A stretch of DNA of 64,000 nt. Source: an uncultured Corynebacterium sp. GTDB taxonomy: Bacteria > Actinomycetota > Actinomycetes > Mycobacteriales > Mycobacteriaceae. Both the position numbers and the translations under genes were made by a program. A model generated the notes under the pieces. That model made no database searches, was not told the DNA's origin, and saw only the letters and a program-made list of their open reading frames with translations. The stretch covers positions 30,579 to 94,578 of the forward strand of contig NZ_CAMIHZ010000008.1 in NCBI RefSeq assembly GCF_946222305.1. The letters are read 5' to 3'. This document shows positions 18,181 through 25,936 of the stretch, piece by piece (positions within the stretch are counted from its first letter, which is position 1; every line of letters begins with the position of its first letter).

Positions 18181-18564
18181 TCAGCGCTGTCGCATGTACC
18201 ACTCTCGCCACGGGGTGGCGAACAAAGCTAAGACCGCGGCTCCCATCACCCCAATAAACATGGCGCTGGCCGCAATCGCGACAAGCAAGGGGCTGGGAGT
18301 CGCCCACGCAATAAGGAAAAGCAGGATCGTACCCACAATGCCCAGGGCGCTCAGCCACATATAAAACCTATTCACCGGGTGCTGTGGCTGCCCGTAGTTT
18401 CCCCGCAGAGTGCCTTGCAGGGGCCAGATTTGCAGCAGCAGTAGCACGGCGAAGGCAGCCCACGCCAGCAGTGTCGAGTTTTCTAGCCCCACCCATCGCC
18501 CGGCATTCACCTGCGCGGCCACCATGCCAATCACGGCCACGACGCTAAAAATTCGGCGTGACAT
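18181..18564 (-). CDS. Small four-helix membrane protein, unknown function
   Basis: A 127-aa protein with four predicted membrane helices (IFSVVAVIGMVAAQVNAG, LLAWAAFAVLLLLQIWPL, WLSALGIVGTILLFLIAW, LLVAIAASAMFIGVMGAAVL). The ATG at 18564 is chosen because AAGGAG lies 10 nt upstream; the longer frame from 18594 lacks this. It is convergent with the SDR gene and lies about 40 nt downstream of the EIIA gene on the same strand. I do not recognise a named family. Confidence 0.72.
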   Translation of the reverse strand: MSRRIFSVVAVIGMVAAQVNAGRWVGLENSTLLAWAAFAVLLLLQIWPLQGTLRGNYGQPQHPVNRFYMWLSALGIVGTILLFLIAWATPSPLLVAIAASAMFIGVMGAAVLALFATPWREWYMRQR

Positions 18565-18606
18565 GGGGCAACTCCTTTCCACGCTCGGGCGCACTCAGCA
18601 ACAAGT

Positions 18607-19071
18607 TTAGAGCCGATAGAGCTTATCGCCCTGCTGACAGGGCTCACCGGCGATCATCACTTCTTCCAACAACTGCTGGGGATGCTGCATCGCCACGACC
18701 ATGACGATGGGGTCAAAACCCATTCGGCCGATTTCTTTGGGGGCGTAGGAGCTGATGATTTGGCCCTGCCGAACAGCGCTGTTTTCGGACACCTTGGCGT
18801 CGAACCCCTGTCCCCTAAGCCGAGCGGTGTCCACCCCCAAGTGCACCAGCAAGGAGACGTCGGACCGAGGTTGGACTACAAAAAGGTGCGGCATGATTCT
18901 GGTTATCAGGCCATCGACTGGGGAGGCGATGTGTACAACCTCGACGTCCGGATCGGGAATGACTGCCAACCCAGCGCCCACGGTGCCCATGGCGAAAATG
19001 GGGTCGGGCACTTGCCGCAAGCCCACAACAGTTCCGGACAGTGGGCTCAGGACGCTGACGGGGTTAGTCAT
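18607..19071 (-). CDS. PTS glucose-type EIIA protein (orphan)
   Basis: A 154-aa single-domain EIIA of the glucose (Crr) family. The two conserved histidines are His62 (RIMPHLFVVQ) and His77 (LLVHLGVDT), 15 residues apart as in EIIA-Glc; the second is the phosphorylated one, taking phosphate from HPr and passing it to EIIB. The N-terminal VLSPLSGTVVGLRQVPDPIF is also typical. No EIIB/EIIC, HPr or EI gene is nearby, so it either serves a distant permease or has a regulatory role. A TAGAAT -10 box 8 nt upstream suggests a leaderless mRNA. Confidence 0.88.
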   Translation of the reverse strand: MTNPVSVLSPLSGTVVGLRQVPDPIFAMGTVGAGLAVIPDPDVEVVHIASPVDGLITRIMPHLFVVQPRSDVSLLVHLGVDTARLRGQGFDAKVSENSAVRQGQIISSYAPKEIGRMGFDPIVMVVAMQHPQQLLEEVMIAGEPCQQGDKLYRL

Positions 19072-19079
19072 AGGTGCCT

Positions 19080-19085
19080 ATTCTA
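19080..19085 (-). promoter_or_regulatory. -10 box TAGAAT of the EIIA gene
   Basis: On the minus strand TAGAAT ends 8 nt before the ATG at 19071, with no Shine-Dalgarno sequence between. This fits a leaderless transcript. Confidence 0.45.
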
Positions 19086-19092
19086 GGACGAA

Positions 19093-20040
19093 TTAGCCTC
19101 GTTCGATGGGCAAATCGATGCGGGCGCTCCATTGGGACCAACCACCGATGAAATTCCGCGCGCCGTGCAAGCCAGCGTGCTCCATCGCGGCGATGAACAA
19201 GGAGGAATGCAGACCCGAACCGGAGTACACCGCTACGTTTTCCCCGTGGGTAATACCCCGGGAAGCCAGGTATTCGCGCAGGCGGGAAGGTGATTCGATC
19301 TTGCCCTCGGCGTTCATCAATTCGGTGACGGGGATGTTGATCGCGCCGGGAATGCGGCCGGCTTGGTGGTCGAAAGGCTCGCGCTGGCCCTTGAAACGTT
19401 CGGGCTCGCGGGCATCAATCAAAAGGTTGTGGCGCTTCCACTCCTCGACCTCATCGATGAGCAGCTCAGGCATGGAGCCCGGCTTGAACTCCATGTTTCC
19501 GCGGCCGCGCAGTCCGCCGATACCGCCAGCCACATCACCGCCGGCCTTTTCCCATTCCTTGGTGCCGCCGTTGAGGATGCGCACATCGTCCACGCCCGCC
19601 CAGCGCAGGATCCACCATGCGCGAGCTGCGTAGAGGTTCGGGCCGGCGTCGTAGATATAGACGGGGCGATCGTTCATCACTCCCCAATCGGCCAGCATGC
19701 GCTCGAGGTCTTCTCGCCGAGGCAAGGGATTGCGACCCTCATGGCGGGTTGGTAGCGACGCCAGGTGGGTCAGCGGGTTGCAGAACATAGCGCCAGGGAT
19801 GTGCTGGCCGACATACGCCTCCCACGCGGAGTTTTCCGTCTTCGCCCAGTGGGAATCGATGATGGTCATGCGCTCGCCGCGCTGGAACTGACCGAACATC
19901 TCCTCACCGGTGATGAAGGCTGTGGAAGCTGGTGCAGTCTCAGATGAACTGAAATTCGTGGAGTTAATGGGGCTAGTGGAGGTGTCGTTGATGGATTCAG
20001 TTGGGGTATCGGGGCCTGAAGAAGTGGCGGGCAAGCTCAT
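19093..20040 (-). CDS. Two-domain rhodanese-like protein lacking the catalytic cysteine
   Basis: A 315-aa protein of the thiosulfate/mercaptopyruvate sulfurtransferase type. The N-terminal rhodanese domain has TIIDSHWAKTENSAWEAYVG, HIPGAMFCNP and YIYDAGPNLYAARAWW; the C-terminal one has LLIDAREPERFKG, RIPGAINIPV and VYSGSGLHSSLFIAAME. The active loop of this family is normally YCGSGVT; here the cysteine codon is TCC (Ser), so sulfur transfer by the usual persulfide is not expected. The only Cys is in MFCNP of the first domain. The ATG at 20040 follows a TAGACT box by 8 nt. Confidence 0.85.
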   Translation of the reverse strand: MSLPATSSGPDTPTESINDTSTSPINSTNFSSSETAPASTAFITGEEMFGQFQRGERMTIIDSHWAKTENSAWEAYVGQHIPGAMFCNPLTHLASLPTRHEGRNPLPRREDLERMLADWGVMNDRPVYIYDAGPNLYAARAWWILRWAGVDDVRILNGGTKEWEKAGGDVAGGIGGLRGRGNMEFKPGSMPELLIDEVEEWKRHNLLIDAREPERFKGQREPFDHQAGRIPGAINIPVTELMNAEGKIESPSRLREYLASRGITHGENVAVYSGSGLHSSLFIAAMEHAGLHGARNFIGGWSQWSARIDLPIERG

Positions 20041-20048
20041 AGTTCTCG

Positions 20049-20054
20049 AGTCTA
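20049..20054 (-). promoter_or_regulatory. -10 box TAGACT of the rhodanese-like gene
   Basis: On the minus strand TAGACT ends 8 nt before the chosen ATG at 20040; no ribosome-binding site lies between. It supports this start over the in-frame ATG at 20079. Confidence 0.45.
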
Positions 20055-20140
20055 ATTCTTTCGCCCGCCACGCGAGCAACTAGAGGGCGCGGTCTCTGCC
20101 GGACCGGTTCACGATGCCCAACACAGCAAGCCCGGCCCCG

Positions 20141-21661
20141 CTAGAACAGCCCAGTTGGTTTTTCGCTGTAGGACCACAGCAGGTTCTTCGTCTGCTGGTA
20201 GTGATCCAACATCATCAGGTGAGTTTCACGGCCGATGCCGGATTTCTTGTACCCGCCGAAGGCCGCGTGTGCTGGGTAGTTGTGGTAGTTATTCACCCAC
20301 ACTCGACCCGATTGGATGGCACGCCCGGCGCGGTAAGCAACGTTGCCGTTGCGCGACCACACGCCGGCGCCGAGGCCGTATTCCGTGTCATTGGCAATGC
20401 GAATGGCATCGTCGAAATCCTTGAAGGTCGTGACCGCGAGCACTGGACCGAAAATCTCTTCCTGGAACAGGCGCATGTTGTTAGTGCCCTTGAAGATGGT
20501 GGGTTCAATGTAGAAGCCACCATCGCGGCCGTCGATCTGGTTGATGCCACCGCCGGTGAGGACCTCTGCACCTTCTTCTGGGCCGGACTGTAAGAAGCCG
20601 GTGATCTTGTCCATCTGCTCCTGAGAGGCCTGTGCACCCATCATCGTGTCGGTATCCAGCGGGTTGCCGATCTTGATGTTTTTCACGCGCTGCACGGCTA
20701 GATCCAGGAATTCCTCGGCGATGTCTTCGTGCACCAATGCGCGGGATGGGCAGGTGCACACCTCGCCCTGGTTGAGGGCGAACATTGCCAGGCCCTCCAC
20801 GCACTTCGCGCGGAAATCATCGTCTTCGTCCATAACGTCCTTGAAGAAGATCGAAGGGCTCTTACCGCCGAGCTCGAGGGTGACCGGGATGAGCTTTTCC
20901 GCCACGGCCTTGTTAATGATCTGGCCGACTTGAGTGGAGCCTGTAAAGGCGATCTTGGCGACCCGATCACTGGCGGTCAGGGCTGCACCAGCTTCTTCAC
21001 CCAGGCCATTGACGACATTGAGCACCCCAGCCGGCAGCAGGTCGCGGATCAGTTCAACGACCAGCAGAATGCTGGCGGGCGTTTGTTCAGCGGGCTTGAG
21101 GACGATGCAGTTACCGCCAGCCAAAGCAGGCGCGAGCTTCCACGCCGCCATAAGGATCGGGAAGTTCCATGGGATGATCTGGCCGACCACACCGAGTGGC
21201 TCGCGGAAGTGATACGCCACCGTATCGGCATCGATCTGGCTGGTGCGGTCTTCTTGGGCGCGAATAGCGCCGGCGTAGTAGCGAAAGTGATCAACAGCCA
21301 GCGGAAGATCGGCCGCGAGCGTTTCACGCACTGCCTTGCCGTTATCCCAGGTCTCGGCAACGGCGAGTTTTTCGAGGTTCTCCTCAAGACGGTCGGCGAT
21401 CTTCAGTAGGATATTGTCGCGTTCCTGCGGGCTGGTGCGACCCCACGCGTCTTTCGCGGCGTGCGCTGCATCCAGTGCTTTTTCGATGTCTTCTTCTTGG
21501 GAGCGTGGCACTCGGCAAAACACTTCGCCGTTGATGGGGCTGACGTTGTCCATGTATTCGCCGCCCACCGGTGGTGTCCATTCGCCGCGGATGAAGTTTT
21601 CGTATTGCTTGTCGAATTCGACAATGGCGCCCGAGGTTCCGGGATCGGCATACACAGTCAT
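20141..21661 (-). CDS. NAD-dependent aldehyde dehydrogenase
   Basis: A 506-aa ALDH that oxidises an aldehyde (probably acetaldehyde or a related short aldehyde) to the acid. Motifs: GQIIPWNFPILMAAWKLAPA, cofactor FTGSTQVGQ, general-base Glu in TLELGGKSPSIFF, catalytic Cys in LNQGEVCTCPSRALVHEDI, and EEIFGPVLAVTTFKDFDDAI. The EVCTCPSR form is that of the ExaC/AcoD-like group. C. glutamicum has an acetaldehyde dehydrogenase gene (ald) near hspR-dnaJ, so this is a plausible orthologue; I do not assign the symbol. A GlxR-like site lies about 95 nt upstream. Confidence 0.93.
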   Translation of the reverse strand: MTVYADPGTSGAIVEFDKQYENFIRGEWTPPVGGEYMDNVSPINGEVFCRVPRSQEEDIEKALDAAHAAKDAWGRTSPQERDNILLKIADRLEENLEKLAVAETWDNGKAVRETLAADLPLAVDHFRYYAGAIRAQEDRTSQIDADTVAYHFREPLGVVGQIIPWNFPILMAAWKLAPALAGGNCIVLKPAEQTPASILLVVELIRDLLPAGVLNVVNGLGEEAGAALTASDRVAKIAFTGSTQVGQIINKAVAEKLIPVTLELGGKSPSIFFKDVMDEDDDFRAKCVEGLAMFALNQGEVCTCPSRALVHEDIAEEFLDLAVQRVKNIKIGNPLDTDTMMGAQASQEQMDKITGFLQSGPEEGAEVLTGGGINQIDGRDGGFYIEPTIFKGTNNMRLFQEEIFGPVLAVTTFKDFDDAIRIANDTEYGLGAGVWSRNGNVAYRAGRAIQSGRVWVNNYHNYPAHAAFGGYKKSGIGRETHLMMLDHYQQTKNLLWSYSEKPTGLF

Positions 21662-21756
21662 GAGGGTTCCTCCGTAATGATAGAAGCGATGGGATTCCGC
21701 TAAGCGGCAAAGCCATGCAACCCGAAATGGGTCAGCTCAACTTTGACGGCCAATAT

Positions 21757-21772
21757 AGTGACGCGCATCACT
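21757..21772. promoter_or_regulatory. GlxR/CRP-like operator upstream of the aldehyde dehydrogenase
   Basis: AGTGACGCGCATCACT matches TGTGA-N6-TCACA at 8 of 10 fixed positions and is itself a near-perfect palindrome. It lies between the divergent aldehyde dehydrogenase and FAD monooxygenase genes. GlxR is the cAMP-dependent CRP homologue of corynebacteria. Confidence 0.55.
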
Positions 21773-21936
21773 TTTTACGACTGTGTTGTTTTCATATTTA
21801 TGCCTCTAGCAGCGTTTATTCCACCCCCTTCTCTTATCCGACGCTCCGCTGCCCCCCCACACACACCATCCCTCCGCTGGTTGATCGCCAATTTCGACAT
21901 CGGCCCGCGCCGGGCTGCGAAACTACGATCGCAACC

Positions 21937-23145
21937 ATGGACCTCGGATCTTTGCACCACCGTCACTTCCCCGCGGTCGTCATCGGCGCAGGACAAGCAG
22001 GACTGGCCGCGGGTCATGAGCTCGCCCGTCGCGGATTCACTCCAGGCACCGACTTCGCCGTCATCGACGCCAACGATGGACCCGGTGGCGCGTGGCGGCA
22101 CCGATGGGATTCACTGACCTTGGGAAAAGCCCACGGTATTGCAGACCTGCCCGGCATGCCCATGCAACGTCCCGCTCCAGGTGTACCTGCTTCCCGGTTG
22201 GTCGCAGAGTATTACGACGCTTATGAGCGAGAGTTCGCATTGGACGTTGTGCGCCCGGCCCAGGCGACCTCCGTGGCCGCGGATGGCGAGTCCCCATTGA
22301 AAATCACGGCGGTGGGTGGCGCGGGGCGTCGGAATAAAAAGATAACCGAGACCACGACGGTGGTGTGTAGCGCCGATACGGTACTGAGTGCGACTGGGAC
22401 CTGGGCGAACCCACACGTTCCGTTTGTTCCGGGGATTGGACAGTTTCAGGGCCGGCAGCTCCACACGAAGGATTACACGCGCAAGGAGGATTTCGCTGAT
22501 CAGCGCACACTCGTCGTGGGCGGGGGTTTGTCGGCAGTGCAATTTTTGCTGGAGCTAGCTGAGGTAACCGAAACGATTTGGGCTACCCGAAGGCCGCCGA
22601 ATTTCACCACGCGTGAGTTCGGTAGCAACTGGGGATTGGCGGTGGAGGAAGCCGTGCGGGAGCGGACGTTCCACGGGCAGGCACCCGCTTCTGTGGTGCG
22701 GACGACCGGAATTCCGCTGCGGCCGGATTATGTGCAGGGGGTCGCAGATGGGACGTTAATCTCGCGTGGGATGTTTGACCGGATCACTCCGACTGGGGTG
22801 GCTTTCGGCGAACCCGCGAGCACTTCTGCCGATGGTTTGGGCCCTTCGGCGCACCGAAAGCTACAGGTGCCGGAATCGTGGCAGCCATATCCTGCGGGCA
22901 CGCCTATCGATGTAGACGTGATCTTTTGGACCACGGGATTCCGGCATGCACTGCGGCATTTGGCGCCACTGAAGCTGCGGGAACCGGGTGGTGGAATTCT
23001 GATGCACGATGAGGTGCAGGTGGCCAAAGATCCACGGATTCTGCTGGTCGGGTACGGATCGACAGCGTCAACCGTGGGTGCCACACGTGCCGGACGCAAG
23101 GCCGGGATGGTGGCGGCGCACTATTTGAAGGAGCTGGGGCGGTAG
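21937..23145 (+). CDS. FAD-dependent monooxygenase / NAD(P)-binding oxidoreductase
   Basis: A 402-aa protein of the flavin-containing monooxygenase type. The FAD loop is VVIGAGQAGLAAGHELARRG at residues about 13-32; a second dinucleotide loop is TLVVGGGLSAVQFLLELAE near residue 190, and FWTTGFRHALRHLAPL precedes the last strand. The frame is open 74 codons further upstream, but that part has no family match, so the ATG at 21937 is used. FMO-like proteins hydroxylate or Baeyer-Villiger-oxidise small substrates with NADPH; the substrate is unknown. It is divergent from the aldehyde dehydrogenase and might work with it on ketone or aldehyde catabolism. Confidence 0.85.
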   Translation: MDLGSLHHRHFPAVVIGAGQAGLAAGHELARRGFTPGTDFAVIDANDGPGGAWRHRWDSLTLGKAHGIADLPGMPMQRPAPGVPASRLVAEYYDAYEREFALDVVRPAQATSVAADGESPLKITAVGGAGRRNKKITETTTVVCSADTVLSATGTWANPHVPFVPGIGQFQGRQLHTKDYTRKEDFADQRTLVVGGGLSAVQFLLELAEVTETIWATRRPPNFTTREFGSNWGLAVEEAVRERTFHGQAPASVVRTTGIPLRPDYVQGVADGTLISRGMFDRITPTGVAFGEPASTSADGLGPSAHRKLQVPESWQPYPAGTPIDVDVIFWTTGFRHALRHLAPLKLREPGGGILMHDEVQVAKDPRILLVGYGSTASTVGATRAGRKAGMVAAHYLKELGR

Positions 23146-23173
23146 CACACCCCAGCGCCCGCCAGCTTGTGCC

Positions 23174-25759
23174 TTATTCCTCCTCGGCCTGACCCGCGGA
23201 GCTGACTACCAGCTCCGCCTGGCCTTCACCCGAGGTTTCCACATCCACGCGCACCGTGTCGCCATCGCGAATCTCGCCGCCCAGCAGCTTCTTGGCCAGC
23301 TGGTCACCGATCGCCTTCTGGATCAACCTGCGGAGCGGTCGCGCTCCGTATGCGGGCTCGTATCCGCGCTCGGCCAGCCACTTCTTGGCGTCGGAAGTAA
23401 CATCCAGCACCAAGCGACGAGCAGCCAGGCGCTTGCCAAGGCCGCGCAATTGGATGGAGACGATGGACTCCAGCTGCTCCTCGGTCAATGGATCGAAGAT
23501 CAGCACGTCATCCAGGCGGTTGATGAACTCCGGCTTGAAGGCGCGCTTGACAGCCTCCATGACTTGCTCTTCCGTTCCACCTGCACCAAGGTTCGACGTC
23601 AGGATCAAGATGGTGTTGCGGAAGTCCACGGTGCGGCCCTGACCATCGGTCAGGCGGCCCTCATCGAGAACCTGCAGCAGCACGTCGAAGACATCCGGGT
23701 GAGCCTTCTCAACCTCGTCGAACAGCACCACCGTGTAGGGGCGGCGCCGCACGGCTTCGGTCAGCTGGCCACCGGCATCGTAGCCGACGTATCCCGGAGG
23801 GGCACCGACCAGGCGAGCGACGGAGTGCTTCTCGCCATACTCGGACATATCGATGCGCACCATGGCGGTCTCGTCGTCGAAGAGGAACTCCGCCAGCCCC
23901 TTAGCCAGCTCCGTCTTACCCACACCGGTGGGACCGAGGAACAGGAAGGAACCGGTAGGTCGGTTCGGATCGGCCACACCTGCACGGGAGCGGCGCACCG
24001 CATCGGAGACCGCATCCACGGCCTTTTCCTGACCCACCACGCGGCCAGCGAGGACCAGCTCCATATTCAGCAGCTTCTCGGTCTCACCCTGCAGCATCTT
24101 GCCGGCAGGCACGCCCGTCCATGCCGAGACCACGTCGGCGATCGTGTCCGGGGTGACCTCCTCGGTAAGCATCATGCCCTCTTGCTGCTCCGCGACTGTC
24201 TCTTCAGCCTCCTCCAGCTTCTTCTCGACATCCGGGATGCGGCCGTAGCGCAGTTCGGCGACCTTGGCGAAGTTGCCTTCACGCTCGGCAATCTCCGACT
24301 CGCGGCGCAGGTTGTCCAGCTCTTCTTTTAGCCCACGCAGACTATCGATGCTGCCCTTCTCGTTTTCCCAACGGGCAGTCAGGCCGGCGAGCTTCTCCTT
24401 CTCGTCAGCCAGCTCACTGCGCAACCTCTCTAGCCTTTCCTTCGACGCCACGTCGGTCTCCTTGGCCAGCGCCATCTCTTCGATCTCGAGACGTCGGACC
24501 ACGCGCTCTACGTTGTCGATTTCCTCGGGCCGCGAGTCAATTTCCATACGCAGTCGAGACGCTGCCTCGTCGACCAGATCGATGGCTTTATCCGGCAGGA
24601 AACGGCTGGTGATATAACGGTCCGACAATGCTGCGGCCGATACTAGGGCCGAGTCCTGGATGCGCACACCGTGGTGAACCTCGTAACGCTCCTTGAGGCC
24701 ACGCAGGATACCAACCGTATCCTCCACGGTGGGCTCGCCGACGTAAACCTGCTGGAAGCGGCGCTCCAGCGCTGCATCCTTTTCGATGTACTTGCGGTAC
24801 TCATCAAGGGTGGTGGCACCAACCAAGCGCAGCTCACCGCGGGCGAGCAACGGCTTGATCATGTTGCCAGCATCCATGGCAGAGTCACCGCCGGCACCAG
24901 CGCCGACAATAGTGTGCAGCTCATCAATGAAGGTGATGACCTCGCCTTCAGCTTCCCGAATCTCGTCGAGGACAGCCTTTAAGCGCTCTTCAAACTCACC
25001 GCGGTACTTGGCACCTGCGACCATGGAGCCGAGGTCCAGGCTGATCAGCTTCTTGCCGCGCAGGGATTCCGGGACGTCGCCGGCGACGATTCGTCGAGCC
25101 AGCCCCTCCACAATTGCGGTCTTACCCACACCGGGTTCACCGATGAGGACGGGGTTGTTCTTAGTGCGACGGGAAAGCACCTGCACCACGCGACGGATTT
25201 CTTGGTCGCGGCCGATGACCGGATCAATCTTGCCTTCGCGAGCACGGGCAGTCAGGTCAGTGGAGTATTTCTCCAGTGCTTGGAACTGCCCCTCGGGCTC
25301 CTCCGTGGTGACCTTGCGGTTGCCGCGGACGGACTGGAATGCGTCCTTAATGGCGTCGAAGGTAGCGCCCTTGGAGTGGAGCAAGGTGGCGGCTTCGGAA
25401 TCACCCTTAGCGATACCGGCCAGCAGCACCTCGGTAGAGACGTAGGTATCGCCGAGTTCACCGGCGAATTCCTGGGCTGCGGTCAGGGCATTGAGTGCAT
25501 CGCGGTTGAACTGGGGGTTGGCCATGTTCGAACCGCTGGCTTGCGGGTAGGAAGCCACGAGGTTGCGGGCCTCGGCGAGCACTGCAGATGGTTCCACGCC
25601 CGCTGCCTGCAGAACGGGCAACGCGATGGAATCATCCTGCTCCAGCAATGCCACCAGAAGGTGAGCTGGGCGAATATCTGGGTTGCCCTTGGCGGAGGCG
25701 CTCTGCAGGGCAGCCTGCATGGCTTCCTGGGTCTTCGTCGTCGGAGTGAAATTCGACAT
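23174..25759 (-). CDS. clpB: ATP-dependent disaggregase ClpB
   Basis: An 861-aa Hsp100 chaperone that rescues aggregated proteins together with DnaK/DnaJ/GrpE. It has the Clp_N repeats (TTKTQEAMQAALQSASAKGN at the start), AAA1 with IGEPGVGKTAIVEGL, a coiled-coil middle domain (about residues 410-520, rich in Glu/Lys/Arg), and AAA2 with LGPTGVGKTELAKGL and VVLFDEVEKAHPDV. No ClpP-binding loop is expected. AGGAGG precedes the ATG at 25759. Two HAIR-like boxes upstream indicate repression by HspR, whose gene is at 36.0-36.5 kb. Confidence 0.98.
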   Translation of the reverse strand: MSNFTPTTKTQEAMQAALQSASAKGNPDIRPAHLLVALLEQDDSIALPVLQAAGVEPSAVLAEARNLVASYPQASGSNMANPQFNRDALNALTAAQEFAGELGDTYVSTEVLLAGIAKGDSEAATLLHSKGATFDAIKDAFQSVRGNRKVTTEEPEGQFQALEKYSTDLTARAREGKIDPVIGRDQEIRRVVQVLSRRTKNNPVLIGEPGVGKTAIVEGLARRIVAGDVPESLRGKKLISLDLGSMVAGAKYRGEFEERLKAVLDEIREAEGEVITFIDELHTIVGAGAGGDSAMDAGNMIKPLLARGELRLVGATTLDEYRKYIEKDAALERRFQQVYVGEPTVEDTVGILRGLKERYEVHHGVRIQDSALVSAAALSDRYITSRFLPDKAIDLVDEAASRLRMEIDSRPEEIDNVERVVRRLEIEEMALAKETDVASKERLERLRSELADEKEKLAGLTARWENEKGSIDSLRGLKEELDNLRRESEIAEREGNFAKVAELRYGRIPDVEKKLEEAEETVAEQQEGMMLTEEVTPDTIADVVSAWTGVPAGKMLQGETEKLLNMELVLAGRVVGQEKAVDAVSDAVRRSRAGVADPNRPTGSFLFLGPTGVGKTELAKGLAEFLFDDETAMVRIDMSEYGEKHSVARLVGAPPGYVGYDAGGQLTEAVRRRPYTVVLFDEVEKAHPDVFDVLLQVLDEGRLTDGQGRTVDFRNTILILTSNLGAGGTEEQVMEAVKRAFKPEFINRLDDVLIFDPLTEEQLESIVSIQLRGLGKRLAARRLVLDVTSDAKKWLAERGYEPAYGARPLRRLIQKAIGDQLAKKLLGGEIRDGDTVRVDVETSGEGQAELVVSSAGQAEEE

Positions 25760-25828
25760 TGGGTTCCTCCTGGTTGTTGGGTGGCGAGGTGGTGTGCGGC
25801 AGGTCCGCCACGAGCTAGTGCCACTTTA

Positions 25829-25849
25829 CTTGAGTACACCAGACTCAAC
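25829..25849. promoter_or_regulatory. HAIR box (HspR operator) upstream of clpB, site 1
   Basis: CTTGAGT-ACACCAG-ACTCAAC matches the consensus CTTGAGT-N7-ACTCAAG at 13 of 14 fixed positions. It lies 70 nt upstream of clpB. Confidence 0.85.
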
Positions 25850-25858
25850 CACAACAAA

Positions 25859-25879
25859 GTTGAGCCTATTCCACTCAAC
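25859..25879. promoter_or_regulatory. HAIR box upstream of clpB, site 2
   Basis: GTTGAGC-CTATTCC-ACTCAAC matches the HspR consensus at 11 of 14 positions. It starts exactly 30 nt after site 1, about three helical turns, so two HspR units would bind the same face. Confidence 0.75.
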
Positions 25880-25891
25880 CGATATATCGCA

Positions 25892-25907
25892 TGTGATTCC
25901 AATCACA
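25892..25907. promoter_or_regulatory. Consensus GlxR/CRP site upstream of the acyl-CoA dehydrogenase
   Basis: TGTGATTCCAATCACA is an exact TGTGA-N6-TCACA match. Its centre lies about 37 nt before the ATG at 25937, over the expected -35 region of that gene, so repression is the likelier effect. Confidence 0.7.
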
Positions 25908-25923
25908 ATGCTGCGGGGTTGGT

Positions 25924-25929
25924 TAGACT
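25924..25929 (+). promoter_or_regulatory. -10 box TAGACT of the acyl-CoA dehydrogenase gene
   Basis: TAGACT ends 7 nt before the ATG at 25937 and no Shine-Dalgarno sequence is present, fitting a leaderless mRNA. Confidence 0.5.
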
Positions 25930-25936
25930 GACAAAC

